Assembly: GCA_034509425.1 (NCBI GenBank)
Contig: JAVTVJ010000777.1
Span: 387,501 to 451,500 of the forward strand
Direction of reading: 5' to 3'
From: Eopsaltria australis
Taxonomy: Eukaryota; Chordata; Aves; Passeriformes; Petroicidae
DNA length: 64,000 nt
The notes beneath the pieces are model-generated. The model was given only the letters and a program-made list of their open reading frames with translations, had not been told where the DNA came from and did no database searches. Shown piece by piece: positions 1 to 12,622 of the stretch. Both the position numbers and the translations under genes were made by a program. Within the stretch, counting starts at the first letter, position 1. Every line of letters starts with the position of its first letter.

Positions 1-610
1 ATATTAAGCTTGTCAATTTTAAACTTCACCAGAGGAGCTTCCAATTCTTTTAAAGAGACTTAGTAATAAGTTCCTTTCTGGGGTGCAGTAGAAAGCGGAA
101 AAAATGAATTTCCTAACAGAAATTCATTAATATCATCATGTCAGTGGGGGAATGGAAACCTGGAATTTCTCATGTTCTATTACTTCAATTATTTTCTTCC
201 TTTCCTATAAATGAAATCTGTTTTCTCTGATTTGGAAGAAAAAGCCCAGGAAGGAGAAAATCTTGATTTTTCCACTGTTGCAGACTTCAAGGAAGGAAGT
301 TGGCCCATCAGGAAGGAAGTCCTCAGTTTTAGAGGGACTTACTTCAGTGATAGTTCCCTGTGGGCTTTTTGGCATCAACATTCAAAACACAGCACCCCAC
401 GATAACTTGTATATAGCTTCCTTCCTTTTCCTTTTCTACTACTCAGGGCTTCCACAGGAGTTTTCATAGTATCAAAGTCTATGATGAGACCTCTGATCTG
501 TTTTCCAATTACTCCCCAGAATTATGTAAATCTTATGTGCTGATGGGAATATTTTTGCATTGATGTTTTACATGGTAAGAAGAGAAATAGTAACTTTTTT
601 TCCCCTCTAG

Positions 611-829
611 ATTGAAGCCTGCAATAAAGAAGCAGAGAAGATTGAGTCCCTGATAAATTCAGACAGCCCAACATTAGCATCACATGTGCCACTGTCAGCT
701 CTAATTGCATCTCAAGTACAAGTTTCATTTAGCATTTCTTCTGCCTCTGCTCAAGTGGTGCCTGCTCTGCACTCCCTGTTCATAAGCCTTCTATTCACCT
801 TGTCATCAGCATTGATATGTTACATATAA
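611..829 (+). CDS. Terminal coding exon of an unidentified plus-strand gene
   Basis: A polypyrimidine tract and AG at 609-610 make a strong splice acceptor. One of the three frames after it stays open for 72 codons to a TAA at 827-829, while the other two stop early. The peptide starts IEACNKEAEKIESLINSDSP. It ends in a hydrophobic tail of about 20 residues (LHSLFISLLFTLSSALICYI) that runs to the stop, preceded by a Ser/Ala-rich stretch. That layout fits a GPI-anchor signal or a C-terminal tail anchor. A long AT-rich 3' UTR and a good polyadenylation signal follow. I do not recognise the protein. By synteny PARD6G would be the expected plus-strand neighbour convergent with ADNP2, but this peptide does not look like PAR6. 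It could be a different gene or an alternative last exon. The upstream exons are outside the window or not visible. Confidence 0.5.
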   Translation: MEACNKEAEKIESLINSDSPTLASHVPLSALIASQVQVSFSISSASAQVVPALHSLFISLLFTLSSALICYI

Positions 830-1885
830 CTGCTTCAGAAATATGCATGAGCATTGTGGCATTTATATTGTGAAGGACATTTGGAACTGTTGATCACTGA
901 ACCAGAAAACAAAAAATGTGCAAGATTTGATGAACTTACATTTTTCAATGAAGAACTACAAGTATTTGAATAATGTGAAAAGATGGTTCTCTTATTCATA
1001 ACTAGTCAGATGACTGTTTCAGCACAATTAGATTGTTTTCCATGGATCTTGGAAACAGAAATATGCTCTGGAAGGTTCTGACATTATGGATTTATGATTT
1101 TGAGGAGAAGGGATTTTATAGGGTTTTTTCAGCAATGAACTAAACAGTGTTTTGAGTTTACTGAAGAATGCTAATTTTATATTATTCAGATGCGTATCAG
1201 TGACAACAAAAGCATGCACCTATTTTAAACATCATTTTTGGAAGAAACAGATTGCTGCTACTTAATTACCTTACCAAAAATTTAAGAGTTTATTCTCATG
1301 TAAATATGCTTTCATGTTTTATTATGAAAAAAACTAACTAGCCCTTGGCCTATTTCTGTAGGCATCTTTCCTTGGACTAGTGAAGACTTGCAGAACATTG
1401 GACTCACTGCTTGTAAAATGACAATCAAGCTCTATGCTAGTACCTGACTTCAGATTAAGAAGAGATGTGTTCTTTTTATAGTTTTGTACATTTCAGAATC
1501 TCATATTGGATGCAAAATTATAAAGAATATCAGTATCTATATTTAAGTGCCATTTAAAATATTGCAGCATTTGCATGTTATCTAATGAAATTTATACTTT
1601 AAATGTTTATACAAACAGTATGTTTTATTACTTATTGTATTTTATGCACCTGACTTTACTCTACATGAAGTATTTTATATCAGTATTATGATAGCCAAGT
1701 TTTGAAGTATATACAGAAAAACTTATTTTTGCCAAAATGCTGAACTTTGAAAGAAAGCACTGAAAACTTTTTGAACATGTATGTTGTAGCATGTTTGTAG
1801 CAATTATTTTCTGCTAAATCTTTTAAATGCAAAAGTATTAAAGCTTTTTATTTTAATAAACACTTGTGTCTTGTGTCCTTGTGTA
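830..1885 (+). other. Probable 3' UTR of the plus-strand gene
   Basis: An AT-rich stretch with no credible ORF runs from the stop at 827-829 to the polyadenylation signal at 1855. The length and composition are typical of a vertebrate 3' UTR. The assignment rests on the exon before it and the poly(A) site after it. Confidence 0.5.
1855..1885 (+). terminator. Polyadenylation signal AATAAA with GU-rich downstream element
   Basis: AATAAA at 1855-1860 is followed within about 10-25 bases by repeated TTGTGTC/TTGTGT units, the expected GU-rich downstream element. This is the clearest cleavage site in the left part of the window and sets the 3' end of the plus-strand gene near 1875. Confidence 0.7.
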
Positions 1886-2408
1886 GAGTGCATGTAATTT
1901 TATGGATTCAACAACACTGCAGATATTTTCCTTTCTCTCTCAAAATAAGCACTTAAAAGTAACTGCACTTATGTACATGCGTGACTCGCACAGATAATGT
2001 TCCCAAATAGATGTCAAGGGGGTCTCAAGGGTGAAAGTGTTCTTGCCAAATACCTTGAGGAAGACTCATGCACATAATCATCCAAGTCTTGAAACAAAAA
2101 ACTCGAGTATGTTGATAATCCATCTCTTTCTGAAATTTGTTATGTGGATTCTTTAGACTTGGACACAGAAATCAAATGGATGCATTTTTGAAAAGCTTTT
2201 TGAACTGAAATGGCTCAGGTGATAGCCCCAGGAACTTCAAACAATTCAGACTGTTTATTTTTTCCAAATCATTAGCAAATATCTCTTCAATGTGTAGCCT
2301 GTTAGCTTGCCTGGCATTTAGCTGAAGCAAATCTGATGCCTACTAAAAAGAAGGGAATTATAAATGTCTTAAGAAAAAAAAATATATATATAGATACACA
2401 TACACATA

Positions 2409-2463
<55 letters not shown>

Positions 2464-4448
2464 GTGCACCACACAGGAAAACTTAGTAAAGAGCTTTAAA
2501 AACATACCCTCTGTGGAACAGAATATACAGCAAATTTACTTTCATACGTCTGTGAAAATTTTCTATGACGAGAAATTGTAACAAAGAAGTTGCCGTAATT
2601 TGTATGATTAATCTGGAAGAAGAATTTAAGCCCAGAGATTCTGTGATTCTGTAATTCATATGTCAGTGTCCACTGCTTGCCAGAAAAGAGTGAAGCTTTT
2701 GAGAGGTTATGTTAAATACGTACAGAACAAATGAGATTTCATCAAATCCTAAATTCTGACACCAAAGTTCAGCATTCAGAGTGTACAGGGTTTGCGTTCT
2801 TTTTTCTGGATGAACAAAAGCATTTTAAGTATTTTCCAGGTTTTCTCAAGACCTTGGACTACCTCAAAGGAATGAGGAAACTATTTACTTGTGGATTTTG
2901 AATTCAGTTGAACTGGGATAAAAAATAGAAAAAACCAACCCCAATCTTAATTGCAGCTTAGGAAATTTGAACCTGAGGGGGACAAATCTGATACAGGTTT
3001 CAGAGGAGTTTTCCGTAAAAGTGCTAATGGTCTTCTGTCACCATCTGTGTGGAAATCTGGGTTCACTTAGAAGGAATGGAGACAGCACAAGGGCACTTCA
3101 AAGCAGCACAAGCCTGTTTGTGCTTTTATAACAGGACCCAGATGAAACATTTACAAAACATTTGCTTCTCTGCTAAAAACCAGCAACGGCAATAACTGGC
3201 TCCTGAAAGATGCCACCATCCTCTTTCAGTTTGCTTGGTTTGGCTCTTCCCAGCAGGGTGGCACGGAAGCAGAGATGCCAGAGGTGCTGCTTTGTACACC
3301 CCCAGGACAGGATCAGCCACAGGGACAAATACCAGGGCAAGTAAAAGCAGGAGATTTCTGGCTGAGTTCTGAGTCCAGCAGAAGCTGGCATCTGAATTTC
3401 AGAGGTGAGGAACAGTCACTTCTGTAAGCGGGCAGGAAATCACACCTGGAACTGCAGTGTCACTTCACAGCCCCGCTCCTCTCCCATGCTCTGCTTTTAT
3501 GGTGCTTTACCCACTGTCATTGCTTGGAGATTTGCACGTGTGGCTCTCGATTCAAAGGTTAAATGTTATTTATACGTATCTACTGAGTTCATGGCACTTT
3601 GTTATGTGTAAAAGGAAGTGCTGCCAAAGGTTATTTCAAAACTTTTCCCCACCATCTCTATTCCTAGGAAGCCCTGGGAGCATTACATGAGCAAATACAG
3701 GAATGCTCTGCGGGACTGTGGCCTGTTTCATGTCTGAAGTCTGGACTGTAAGGTGACCCTATAGTCAAATGAATCCCAAAAAGTAACATTGTGGGGGAAA
3801 AAACATCTCTCTGCCAACGTTGTGCAAGACCTGATCGCAACTTCCTGCAAGTTCATTGAACTGGTGCTTTTACACAGTGAGACAGTGGCTGCAGCTGCTC
3901 CACGTGGAGCAGTAATGAAGGTGACAACTGCAGGTAACTGTCACCTCCTAAGAGTGGCTGCACCTACCACTGCTAAGGCATTCTGCCTCCCATGTTCATG
4001 TCTAGGCACTGCTTGTTTTGTGCTCTCTCCCAGCCCTCTCTGGGCTGCAAACTTTTGCAGGGCCCGTTGCATAAGCCAAAGAGAGTCTTAGCCCATAAAC
4101 AAACAAAAACTCTGAGAAAAATGTCTCCAAGCCCTAGCAGGTTAGTTTGTCTCAAGTTACTGCAACTCAGTCAAAAGGATACGCTTCTGGCATTAAGTAG
4201 TACATCAGCTTTTGCTAATTAATACCACGAAGCTGAAGGTTTCAGTTACACTTGAAGCTATAATTCTATACAAATTCAATGCTACCAACGTTTGCATTAT
4301 GGAAGGCCAATTGCGTATAACCAATATTGAAAGCAAAGGTGCTTACTTTGAAAACTGGGTAAACATCAATTGCCCAAAACCTTTCTTAATTTTAATGGAT
4401 TTTGTATATGCACTGCTCAATGGAAAAAAGTGTGAGCATTTCATCTCA
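1886..4448. other. Intergenic stretch, no gene seen
   Basis: It has no convincing ORF or splice structure. It holds the TG/TA microsatellite near 2.4 kb and a short trace of a CR1-like 3' tail (ATTCTGTG units) near 2638-2658. The rest is unannotated AT-rich DNA. Confidence 0.5.
2395..2460. repeat. (TG)n(TA)n compound microsatellite
   Basis: A short CA/AT lead-in is followed by about eight TG units and then about fifteen TA units. Alternating purine-pyrimidine DNA of this length is expected to be length-polymorphic and able to adopt non-B structure. Confidence 0.9.
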
Positions 4449-4612
4449 ATGTAAGAAAGACATTTTTTACAGTGATAACAACAAATCCCTGAAATAAATT
4501 CCCTGGGGACATGGTGGAGTCCCCCCAACTGGAAGTTTTCAAGATATAGCTGGACATGGTGCTAAACGAACCAGAAGGTTGGATCAGATGATCTTCTGAG
4601 GCAACAGTGAAA
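4449..4612 (+). mobile_element. CR1 LINE 3' fragment
   Basis: Diverged CR1 3' UTR in sense orientation. It has the 'gaagttttcaagatatagctgg' type segment and ends with a GGATCAGATGATCTTCTGAG-like motif, as CR1 copies do shortly before their terminal repeat. It is 5'-truncated and has no coding capacity. Confidence 0.7.
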
Positions 4613-7600
4613 TGGCTAAGTAAAAGCTCTTGTAAAAGGAATTTTTTTGCCTTTCAGTCCTAGGACATAAAGGAGAATAAAAATTAAAGTACAGCCTTCA
4701 CTGAAGATGCAATAATTCCTGAAATAGTGCAGTAATCCTACCATTACTTACATAAAGAAAGGTTGTTAACCTTGAATTTTTCATTTGATTATCATGAGAA
4801 CAATTCTGATTATAGGTGAGTATATATATGTATGTATGCATATATATATAAAACACATCTGTGAACCTATAAATGACTTTCAAACTTGTATTAACAGATA
4901 CCTGTTAATTAATATCAGCCCTTTTCGAAAACAGAATAAATCTACTCTTCCCTCCACAGTATTCTCTGATTTGCCTTCCTCAAAGCTGGATTCTGCTTCA
5001 TTTGGCCAGGTCCAGTAAGAAGAGTAACCTGAGCCAAAGGGTGTTAATGCCTCTGTAATTCTGACACTCCTTAATCATTCCATAGCTTCTTGCTGTAAAG
5101 AGCCATCCCTGTGCTTTTGCAAATGCCTTCTGTTGTGCTTGGCAAGATTTCTCATTTTGCTTCTTTGTGCTCAGTTCTCAGAATGAGCCACAATATATAA
5201 AAAGGTTTTCAACCTGTTTTATCCAATTATGACCCTCCTTCTAAGGCAGCATTCCTCTGCAGCACTGCTGAAGAGTCCTAGGGGGTTAAATTATTCAATC
5301 AGTGGGTTATGATATACAGCAGAACAACAGAAGTTCTCAGCAGTGCTAATGTGGCAGGTTTCAAATTAAAGCCTGCTCTTCAGCTTGGTGTTCTGCAATT
5401 CCACACTGTTTGCTGACAGTGGAACAAGTGGATGGGTTGTTACTACTGTTTCGTGTATAAATTTACTTTTTAGCCAAGTTTTAAGCTGCAGCTGCAGGAG
5501 CAACATTCAGTAAATATAAATAAAGATATATATCATGCATGATGCATGTATCATGCATATACATATGCACACATATATGCATGTATACACACAAATATAT
5601 ACATATATATGCATATAAATATATTTATATCACAGTGCTCTGTATCAGGCTCCATATCAGCCTCTTGAGGAAGAGCACATTTGGCCATTGTGGAGAATTT
5701 AGCAATTTATTTTAGCAAATAATCCAAATATGAGGGGTTAATACTTTTAAGTTTGAATTTCAAGTACAAATGGCAATCAAAGACGCAGGACCACACTGAC
5801 TTAATATGTAATTTATACATGGTGCTGTCTGGCTATAAGTATGCAAAAAGGTTAAAAAGATAACTCTGGATTGTTTCATTCTCAAGTGCATTCAGCTGCA
5901 GCAGTTCATTTTCCTCCAAGTTCCCTCTGGTCTTTTCACTCTGGTCCCTCCTGCTCAGGGCAGTAATAGCAGCTCCCAAGTACCAGTGGAATTGCTGGCA
6001 CAAGTCAGGAGCAGCCATCAACCCCCGACACATCACATTTGGGGCCTCTGACATTACTAAGTTTAAATATTTGCAGCCATTAATTCCATGCAGCAACTGA
6101 GCTGCTGTCAGCAAGACTGTGGCTGTATTGTCATTAGCAGTGGCTGTGGGCACCACCAGCTTCATCCAGATCAAAAGCAGGGACATGTCTTGGGCCAGAA
6201 AATAAAATACAAGAAGTAGTCCATCTGGCTTCCATGCTGGAAAACAAATGCTGTCATACATTCCCTGTACATGTGTTGAATACGGCAGATTGTGCATTTT
6301 GTTTCTTTAGCAGGCTTGAAGTGGCAATGTAAACTCTGGATTGGCAGCTCATGGCTGCAGTACTTTCTGAAGTGCTCCTCATACCCATCAGGCAGAACTT
6401 ACTGTGTCCCTGCACCATGGCTTTAAGACCTCACTCAAGACCCAGATGAGTCAAAGGAGATGTGAGAAATGCATCTACACATTTTCAAAGTAGAAAAAAT
6501 TAAATCTATCATATTTTCCTTTCTGGCTTTAGAAGGTTTCAACAGGAGAAACTGTACAGGCAGAAAGAGTCAGAGGAATGAAACCATATGAGAGAATGCT
6601 TATCATAGAGAGTAGCAGAGAAGAGAGATGGAAACTATTTCCACCCATAAGTTATGTAATAAGGATGTGCCATCACAAACAACCTCAACACAGAGTTCCC
6701 AGCCCTGCTTTGGGAGATGGCACAGCCAGGCAACTGCTGGTCAGTGACCACAGCTTGGGAACAGAGCAGGCAAAGTTGTGGCCTGCAGAGCAGAGCTGAG
6801 TTACCCTTCTCCCAGGTCAGTCAGTTGTGGTGGCAAAGCATCTAACACAGTCCAGGCTGTAACAACAGCAATAGTGGAACTGAGATGCTTTTCATTATTC
6901 TGAGAAGGAATTTTAGTCAAGTTTAAGCACACTCAAAAATATGCAAAGGCTTGATTACAATCCAGTAACAAGCGTCTGTTATGTTCATGTGGAGAAGTTT
7001 CTCTTGGCAAGTGTTTAAAAAACTTCAGAGGCAAACAAGGGTGTGAGCAAGGGCCAGAGCCTCGGAAATGCTCTTTGAACTTTCCACATCATTGTTGCTG
7101 AATTGAGGGCATGTGCAGTACAGAAACACTGAATGTTAACCATTACTGTGGCCCTTCCTGCACAGATGGTCCCATGATCCATCACACCTTGTGTTCACTT
7201 TCTGTTACGTAGCCAGAAGCAGCACGCTCACACTTGCACTCGAGTAAATAAACAGCAAATACACACAATAACAAGTAGACTGAGTTATCATCACTGGACC
7301 AAACTCTGCAAAGAAACAATTGTTCAGTCCTTGTTCTCAATGCCAAGTCTCCCATACTGAATAGTTCATCCAAGTTTCCTTTGCACAGCAGTGCTGTCCA
7401 TCAGCCATGAATTGATCCAGGTGATGATAAAGGCACTGGCAGCATGGATGTAGCAACTGTGATACTCTTGATTTTTAACAGCAGAGAAGTATACTACCAG
7501 AACACAGCAGGAACATTTATTCTTAGTCAATGGATATGCTTACGGTCTTCCATACATTTTTACTGACTACTGCAGTACATTATAACTACTTTGTTACTGG

Positions 7601-7726
7601 CAGATGTCCTTTTCCAAGGACACATTCATTATCTAGAAGTGTTAAGAAAGGCAGAGCCTGCTGGCAGGACAAGAGGCAGTGGGCACAAATGAGAAACCTC
7701 AAACTTCATCTGAACATCACTTTTAC
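4613..7726. other. Intergenic stretch, no gene seen
   Basis: It contains short TA/TG-rich patches near 4.82-4.85 kb and at 5.52-5.64 kb. One 154-codon minus-strand open frame (5833-6297) has no recognisable domain and no splice context. I see no supported gene. Confidence 0.5.
5520..5635. repeat. ATGCAT/TATA-rich degenerate dinucleotide tract
   Basis: An irregular run of ATGCAT, CATATA and TATATA units. It includes overlapping self-complementary ATGCAT hexamers at its left end. It is low-complexity DNA rather than a defined element. Confidence 0.75.
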
Positions 7727-7880
7727 TGTGAGATTGGTTAAAAGTGCTTGGCACAGGTTGCCCAGAGAGACCAAAGGTATCCTCCATCCTTGAAGATACT
7801 CAACACATGATGGGACACAGCCCTGGGCTCTAGGAGGCTCTGGTTCTTCCCACATCAACAATGCTGTAATTCTGTAAATA
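7727..7880 (+). mobile_element. CR1 LINE 3' fragment
   Basis: Sense-orientation CR1 3' UTR: 'cacaggttgcccagagaga', a 'gaagatactcaacac' segment and a terminal AATTCTGTAA. It is 5'-truncated and non-coding. Confidence 0.8.
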
Positions 7881-8053
7881 AAGCTTTGAGTAGCTGAAAA
7901 GTACCACCATACATGCTAACCATTTTGCTGGTCTCCTTGCTTACGCTGCATTTTTTAAAATGTGGTCATTTCCAGTATTTGAATTTGAATTCCATGACGT
8001 ATTTTCTCTCTGCAAATTAATTCTAGATCAACAATTCCATAGCAGCAACACGT

Positions 8054-8400
8054 TATCACAGAATACCAGGTTGAAAGGGACCTCAGGCACCATCTTGTCC
8101 AACCTTACTTGGCAAAAGCACAGTGTAAAGATGGCTCAGAACCCAGTCTAGCTCAACCTTAAAAGTGTCCAGTGTTGGGGAATCCATCACTTTCTTCCTT
8201 GGGGAGATTATTCCAATACCTGTTTGTTCTCATTAAATAAAAAAAAAAAATCCTCTTGCATCTACTCATAGTAAGTATCAAATATCTTCCAAATGTTTTA
8301 CTTCGTGCATCCAACCCCCCTGCAGCCATTCCACCACGCTGTGCTACATCCACCAGGCAGGTACTTAACACCCTTGAAAAAAAATGGCACTCACTCTGCA
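8054..8400 (-). mobile_element. CR1 LINE fragment, antisense
   Basis: It begins with ATCACAGAATACCAGGTTGA, the reverse complement of a CR1 3' end, and runs leftward into CR1 3' UTR ('ggggaatccatcactttctt'). A 12-A run interrupts it at about 8239. Confidence 0.8.
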
Positions 8401-11400
8401 AGAGGGTTGAATTTGTCCAGTCATTCCCAACTACGATAAAAGTGGTTACTAAACATCCAGCAGCCCTCCTGGCTTGAATGAGAGCTCTGTGCTTTACTTG
8501 GGCAGTTCAACTCACAATTTAGTGACAACAGTTCTGTTTTTGAAAAGAATCAAGTGAGTTGAAAATGCATCCCATACATTATTACTTATTCCTGAAGAGT
8601 ATCGATCTTCTCTCATATATTATGGCCTTTTCTGTGTTGTGAAATGAAAGGTCTTGCCCAAAACACACATGTTAGTAAAAGACCCACAGCCGTAATCTAG
8701 ATGTCTCTACTTTGAATGTTTAACACTCAGGTCACTTGTCTAGAGTTTAGGACTAGTTGTATTATGGTTTCAGATCTATTTTTTGAAGTCTGCATTTAAT
8801 TATGGCTTCAAAATGCAACACTTTTAACACAGAAATCCCTTCCTCTCCAAAACACACATCAGTTTCACAGGTTCAGAATCACTGCTGTGATGTCTGCAGA
8901 AACTCACAAGAATTTTCATAGATTGTACTACTCTGATGATTTTTTTACAACGCAGATCTGGCACGCACTAAGCATTTTAGAAATGCCTCTGTGGACAGAA
9001 GTACAGGAGGTGTTGGGCTCAGGTCTGTAATTGCTGACAGCAATGTACCAAAGTTCCTGAGAAGGAATTCGAAATTCAGTACAGAAATAGCTAAGTACAG
9101 AGTGGGACACATTTGTTTTGATAGACTCAGGAAGACATCATGCTCTTGTGGTTTTAAAACAAACCTTCAACCCTAAGATTAGAAATCTAAAGGCTGTGGT
9201 CAGGGTTGTGCTCCCCACAGAAATCCCATAGGTGGCATCACAGCACAAGAGCAATTACATTCCAGCTGCTTTTGATTTAGAAGGAATGTGACCGCCTTGG
9301 GATTTTTATTTTTCAGTTGTTTTTGTTTAAAGCTAACGCTTTTCTACAACTTCAATTCTATTTGCTGTGCCACTTCATTCTCAAGATCAAATCTGCACAG
9401 GAATAAGTCTCTCTTGCTTTATGTAAATTTATTTCCTTCTGCAGATGCCTATCAAAACGTACTCAGGGCTGCCCCAAGAATGTAATTCTCCAGTTGAGAA
9501 GGGCACCTGACATCAAAGACATGTATGGATGTATTAAATTGTTGGCATGGAAATGAGTCAAATCCCCAACCATGATTTTTGTCACCAGCAATCTAAAAAG
9601 TTCATTTAACTGGGTACTATGGGTACTTCAGGGATGAATCAGACACAGGCACATACACAGACACACTCAAGGTTTCAGCGCTTGTGAACAAAGAAGCGAG
9701 TATTTTGAAGAGGTTTTTTTTTAGGCAAACCCGGGTTGTTCGAAGGACTTTCATGTGGACCTGAAATTATAATGAACAACCACAAATTCAGCATTATTGT
9801 CTTAATTCAGACGAGGAGGGAAAAGCAAATGAGTGCACTAATATCTGAACAACAACCAGCAGATGTCAGCTCCATTTTTAATCTGGCATCAGGGGTCTCC
9901 ACAAGAGGAGGACTGGGAAAACCAGGGAGGGGTCCAGGGCATGGACAGGACCTAGCTCCAGTTCATCATGTGATCATCCTGTCCCCAGCAGTGACCATCA
10001 GGGCACAGTGCCCCTCTCTTCAATCAGAGCAATGCTGGTTTGCTTGCTGCGCGACCACCTGTGCACAATGTACATAACCTCCCGTGGAAAAGAAAAAGGA
10101 GGCAAACTGAGGCAGGGGTGCCTCTGGGCTGAGCCTTGACTGGATGCCTGACCCTGATGCTCTGCTTCTCCCTTACAGTGGACTTACCATACAAAGCAGA
10201 ATAAGAAAACAGCGTATTTTTAATTAGCAGTATGGAGGAAAGGAGGAAAAAAAAACCCAAAAAAACCCCAAAACAAACAAAATAAACCCACAAAACAAAA
10301 CAAAACAAAAAAAACCAAACCAAACAAAACAAACAAAACCAACAAAAACCCCTCAAAAACAACAACAACAAAAAAGTCAACCAGTAATTCCCTCTTGCAG
10401 GGTTTATCGCCCTGCTCAAGACTTGTCACCAACATAGTATTTCCAAGCACAACGTACCCCTCCACCCTTGGCTGGGTCTGCTTACAGGGTTTGTGAATTC
10501 CTTTGTCTAAAGCTGCCTGTTTAAATTTTTGCCCTCCTAATTCCTTAAGAATCCACCTCCTCCCCCCCACAGAGAGGAAACAGGGAACTGGCCCCACCAG
10601 CTAAACATCTTCTAATAGTAATGTCACTGTATTTAGACAGTTTTATGGCTGTAGATTTCCCAAAGAGAAATCTGTTTCTCAGCATGATACAAACACTGCA
10701 GCAAAACCACAAGTAGATCTAACAATGCTTAACCACAGAGTAGTACAAAAGTTTTATGCAAGTAACAGAAACCTGCTAGTTAATTTCTCTTCCACCTACT
10801 CCAAAACCAGACAGAGAAGATACACATATTGCAGATTTTTTGGTATTTCAATGTTTTTGCCAAGATTTCTGGGTATTTTTATGACAGTTGACTTCATTGC
10901 CCCAGAGGAACATGTGTCTTAGGGCAACAGAAAAAGTAGGAAGCATCTGCTCTGAGAAAATATTTTTTTCTATTAATATATCATTTTTCTAAGCTCTGTT
11001 TCCCCAAGAGCCTTGCACTATTAAGAGGTCTTTATTGCTGCTGCTGTTCTGGTTCCCTCCTCTCCAAAATGAAAGCATTCAGAACAGTATGTGCAATTTT
11101 TTTGAGTATCTGTATTATTTTAAAAATATTTTATTTTACAAATATTTGACATTTCTTAGTTCAGTAATTTTTATATTAAAGCCTCCAGTCCAAGCTTTCT
11201 AATTCATCTGTTAAAGAACAAAAGCAGCATCTCAAGCATCCAGTGGCAGAAGTGTCACTTGTGAGATGGATCTTTCCTCTGTCCAAGACCCCATGGGCCT
11301 GCCAGCCCCAGCCCCTTTGGTGCAGCAGCACCAGCTTGGTCTTATGCTCAGAGGGGCTCTGGAGAGGCTCACCCATCCCCACTCTCACAGTACCCCAGCA

Positions 11401-12184
11401 TCCAAAGGACCCCTGATCCTCTTCACACTCCCCACTCCTGCAGGGACCTGGTCAAGGTTATGTTCAGCAAAACCCAGGCCTTTACAAAGAAACTGCAGAG
11501 AGTGTGAGGTGTGGCCACTGCCCTCACAGATGTCTTGGAAATTCACCTACAGCAGCCATCCCTGATACAGAGTTAAACAGGGCAGTGCCACTGCACTTCT
11601 AAATGCTGTTCTGTGCTCTGACCCAGCGGGAGTTCCACCCCTGTTAGCTGGGCTTTCAGTCTGCTCCCAGGACAGACATTTCTGCAGGACTTGGCAGGTT
11701 CCTACGGAGACTGCCCAGCATTGGGCTGCGCTGGTGGGTGGCAGCGCCTTTGTACCAGAAGCAGCCACCTCACACACCTCCCCTCAGCTGAAGTTCAACC
11801 CAAAAATGTCTTCCTGCCCCAGTCACACTGGATCCTTCTCAGTCTCACAGCTCAGACCGCAGCACTGGCTCTGCACAATCCCACACTGAACCCACAGGCA
11901 GTCACACGTCACCCTCCATTTGTGCCAAGGCTACCCCAGCCTTGAGCAGCATTGGGATGGGTGGATCTGCGCTCACTGACCTTTATCCATGTGTGTTAAT
12001 AAATCATGAAACTGTTGTATGAAGTCTCAGCACTCAAGCTCTTCACATACAATACTGATTCCTCTCTACACCAATGCTGCCCAGCAGCTTTTCCTCCATT
12101 AACAAATTTAGTTAATGGACTCACACTTTTCACAGTATTAATAACATTAATGAGTCTAGACAGCTACCTTAAAAAGAACTCTTC
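8401..12184. other. Intergenic stretch, no gene seen
   Basis: It contains one A/C-rich low-complexity tract (10.23-10.38 kb). A somewhat GC-richer segment at 11.17-11.95 kb has overlapping open frames on both strands and no recognisable domain. I cannot support a gene here. Confidence 0.45.
10236..10376. repeat. A-rich AAAAC/AAACC low-complexity tract
   Basis: About 140 bases that are almost entirely A and C on the plus strand, made of irregular AAAAC, AAACAA and AAACC units. The long F/G/V-rich minus-strand open frames over it are products of its composition. Confidence 0.85.
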
Positions 12185-12622
12185 TTCCAAAATACAAAGG
12201 ATCACTAAAATGATCAGAGGGATGCAGCACCTCTTCTACAAGGAAAGGCTGAGAGGATTGTTCAGCCTGGAGAAAGCTTACAGGTGGTGTATTTGCGGCC
12301 TTCCAGTACCTGAAGCAAGTGGAAAGAAAAATGCAGAAGAACATTTTAAAAGGGCATGTAGTGACAGGACAAGGGGGAATGGACTCAAACTGAAAGAGAT
12401 TAGGTATCAGGAGGAAGTTCTTTACTGTGAAGCTGGTGAGACACTGGAACAGGTTGCCCAGAGAAGCTGTGGATGCCCCATCCCTGAAAACATTCAAGGC
12501 CAAGCAGGATGGGGCTTTGAGCAACCTGTTCTAGTGAAAGGTATCCCTGTCTATGGCAGGGGATTGGAACTAGATGGTCTTTAAGGCCCCTTCCAGCCCA
12601 ACCATCCTACAATTCTCTGAAA
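12185..12622 (+). mobile_element. CR1 LINE 3' fragment, about 440 bp
   Basis: A well-preserved sense CR1 3' UTR. In order it shows 'aaggctgagaggattgttca', 'gcctggagaaag', the 'gacaaggggaatgg' block, 'ggttgcccagagaagctgtg' and 'gatggggctttgagcaacct', and it ends near 'ccaaccatcctacaattctc'. The 192-codon open frame across it is not a gene. Confidence 0.92.

Noticed and set aside
1..610. Coding sequence of PARD6G expected by synteny
   Set aside because: No PDZ or CRIB-like peptide is visible in any frame. Only a terminal exon of unknown identity follows.
5833..6297. 154-codon minus-strand open frame
   Set aside because: No recognisable domain, no splice or promoter context, and a length reachable by chance in 64 kb. 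A search for homologues in other birds would settle it.
12006..12584. 192-codon plus-strand open frame
   Set aside because: Most of it is translated CR1 3' UTR.
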